DNA from: Pseudooceanicola marinus
Lineage (GTDB): Bacteria > Pseudomonadota > Alphaproteobacteria > Rhodobacterales > Rhodobacteraceae
NCBI RefSeq assembly: GCF_002786295.1
Contig: NZ_PGTC01000011.1
Span: forward strand, 116,866 to 180,865
Direction of reading: 5' to 3'
Length of the DNA: 64,000 bases
The notes under the pieces were generated by a model. That model was not told the DNA's origin. It was given only the letters and a program-made list of their open reading frames with translations, and did no database searches. Positions 62,799 to 64,000 of the stretch are shown here, one piece after another. The translations under genes and the position numbers were made by a program. Each line of letters begins with the position of its first letter. Position 1 is the stretch's first letter.

Positions 62799-63389
62799 TC
62801 GCGGCACACTCGCAGGGATCCATACCTTTCGACTTCGAGCGCCCGGCGATGCACCAAGTCGCTTAAACATTGGTGTCGTGAACGAAACTCGAACCTAAAG
62901 TTACACCGGGTTCTGACTGGAAGCATATGCAACAGCGAACAAGCGGCGCGAGACGGCAACGGGAGCCTTCTTTGAACCGCGGGGAGCACGCCATTTTGGG
63001 CGCAAGCGTAGAGTTCTGGAGTCCCAAGGTGTCTTCAAAGCGCAGATATCTGCCGTTCGTGCCCGGGCACTTTGGTGTCCGCAAAGCGCAGGAAGCGTAC
63101 CCCCGGGGGGAAGTTCGCGAGAACGGACGTTCCCGTGCCGCGCAGCGAAGGTTCACTCGCAGCCCATAGCCGTCGTTCTTGCCCGGCGCTGCGAAAGACC
63201 GGTCCCAGCCCGACGCGAATATTCATGCGAACCGCGCAGCTTGGCCAATCTAAACCCAGATCTGGCGTTCCATCCAAATGCTCAGCTTACAGTGATCGAA
63301 TGTCGGTCCAGCTTCAGGCTGCTATCCACTTTCCACGCTCACCGGCCGAACAAGCTGTGAAGCGTAAGATCAGAAGGAAGCCGGTCATT
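62799..63389. other. Intergenic region without recognisable gene
   Basis: A 591-bp gap between convergent genes (hydrolase on plus, NYN protein on minus). Stop-free frames are short and have no recognisable motif. It has patches such as repeated AAAGCGCAG and AACGGACGTTCCC resembling degenerate intergenic elements of the group, but no transposase text. I see no RNA gene or terminator with confidence. Confidence 0.4.
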
Positions 63390-63971
63390 CTACTGCTGGT
63401 CGGTTTTAGGCAGCGCCAACCAAAGCTCCCCGGAGCGATAACCTCCGCGCACGAGACGGTTGCCGCGGGCGAGCTCCGGGTACTGTTCAACCCAGTCTCG
63501 AAAGCGATCATTGGTGACCACGCGCGCATCATAATCGCGGGCCGCAGCGAGAATGACCTCGTCTGCAGGTGTACCTTTGGCGACAACCATTACCCTGCCA
63601 ACTCGAAGCCCCAAGAGCTTCGCAAGCTCGACATCGCCCTGATACCGATTGACCAGCTTGTATCCAACATTTGCATCGAAAACCACGCAAGGCGCGTAGC
63701 CCTTGGTGCTCAGGCATTGCGTGACATCTCTAACCGCAGCGATGTCCGGACCGCGTCCCTTCCAGTGCATGATGTTGGAGCCATCCAGCAGGATCCACGG
63801 CGTCTTCACACGCCGCGAAAGGCCAGTTCCCCAGACACGCCAGAGCAGAAGAAGCAGGCTGCCAATCACGCCAGGTCCCGCCAGAAGCACAAGGTCCGAA
63901 AGCCCAGGCACGAACAAGCTAGCCAGGAGAGCTGAGAGGGATAAGGCGAAAATGAAGATCAATCCGAACAC
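63390..63971 (-). CDS. Membrane-anchored NYN (Zc3h12a-like) ribonuclease
   Basis: A 193-residue protein. Two N-terminal membrane segments (LIFIFALSLSALLASLFV near 4-21 and GPGVIGSLLLLLWRVW near 30-47) precede a cytosolic PIN-like domain: WILLDGSNIMHWKG near 59-72 has the first metal Asp, VVFDANVGYKLVN near 96, ADEVILAAARDYDARVVTND and RFRDW near 135-160 the remaining acidic residues. NYN domains of this type cut RNA. Start is GTG at 63971 after AAGGAG. The partner and target are unknown; it is not in an operon with other genes seen here. Confidence 0.8.
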   Translation of the reverse strand: MFGLIFIFALSLSALLASLFVPGLSDLVLLAGPGVIGSLLLLLWRVWGTGLSRRVKTPWILLDGSNIMHWKGRGPDIAAVRDVTQCLSTKGYAPCVVFDANVGYKLVNRYQGDVELAKLLGLRVGRVMVVAKGTPADEVILAAARDYDARVVTNDRFRDWVEQYPELARGNRLVRGGYRSGELWLALPKTDQQ

Positions 63972-64000
63972 AGGAGCTCTCCTTCGGCGACAGATAACTA

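Noticed and set aside
62799..63389. Small open frames in the last intergenic gap
   Set aside because: Compositionally noisy, Arg/Ser/Pro rich, no ribosome site and no conserved motif.
1..64000. CRISPR array, tRNA or rRNA genes, phage genes
   Set aside because: No regular 25-40 bp spacer repeats, no cloverleaf or rRNA text, and no capsid, tail or integrase text were seen on either strand.

Overview
The window is high-GC DNA (roughly two thirds G+C) packed with overlapping ATGA-type operons. The gene families (polyamine-type and amino-acid ABC importers, a full hut operon, RidA/DUF1028, GMC oxidoreductase, 2-oxoglutarate oxygenase, HasR/FecA-type receptor, IS66 and ScfR-like remnants) point to a marine-type alphaproteobacterium of the Rhodobacterales (Roseobacter/Paracoccus relatives). 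This is inference from gene content; no rRNA or tRNA gene was seen. Almost the whole window is catabolic and transport accessory DNA.

Left part (1-26.7 kb). The window opens with a truncated ADP-forming acyl-CoA synthetase overlapping an enoyl-CoA hydratase, then a psuK-psuG pair for pseudouridine breakdown (minus strand). Divergently, a 2-oxoglutarate/Fe(II) oxygenase precedes a complete polyamine-type ABC importer (3.7-8.6 kb). After a Rho-independent terminator comes a decayed DUF4172/Fic gene, a Gfo/Idh/MocA oxidoreductase, a flavin monooxygenase and a GMC (choline-dehydrogenase-like) oxidoreductase. A second complete Pot-type importer (14-17.8 kb) is followed by an amidohydrolase, RidA, a DUF1028 protein and an aldehyde dehydrogenase. 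Then come a LysR and a LuxR regulator that overlap tail to tail, a class III aminotransferase and an ArgE-like deacylase. Together 12.3-26.7 kb reads as a unit that imports an amine or polyamine-like compound, deacylates and transaminates it, and oxidises the resulting aldehyde.

Middle (26.8-39.5 kb). HutC, then a minus-strand hutI-hutH-hutG-hutU-hutD operon for histidine breakdown, then hisC. Diverging from hisC are an SDR, a HisD-family dehydrogenase with altered metal ligands, a zinc alcohol dehydrogenase and an FMN-dependent 2-hydroxyacid dehydrogenase. This enzyme set resembles the HpsO/HpsN/HpsP set for dihydroxypropanesulfonate. Four related ATGTCTAKACAT-like palindromes lie upstream of hutC, hutI, hisC/SDR and the HisD-like gene, suggesting one regulon.

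Right part (39.6-64 kb). An 8.7-kb block (amino-acid ABC importer, M20 amidohydrolase, TetR regulator, aminotransferase, class II aldolase, 2-hydroxyacid dehydrogenase) is bracketed by two directly repeated 80-bp sequences (62 of 80 identical) and carries a shared 23-bp motif at its two regulatory regions. Next is a HasI/S/R-like (FecI/FecR/FecA) surface-signalling iron or heme uptake locus with a candidate ECF promoter. A gene graveyard follows, with an ScfR-type regulator tail abutting an IS66 transposase tail. The last large unit is a double-winged-helix GntR regulator divergent from a C45 acyltransferase, a dipeptide-type ABC importer, a proline iminopeptidase and a second alpha/beta hydrolase. 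The window ends with a membrane-anchored NYN-type ribonuclease.
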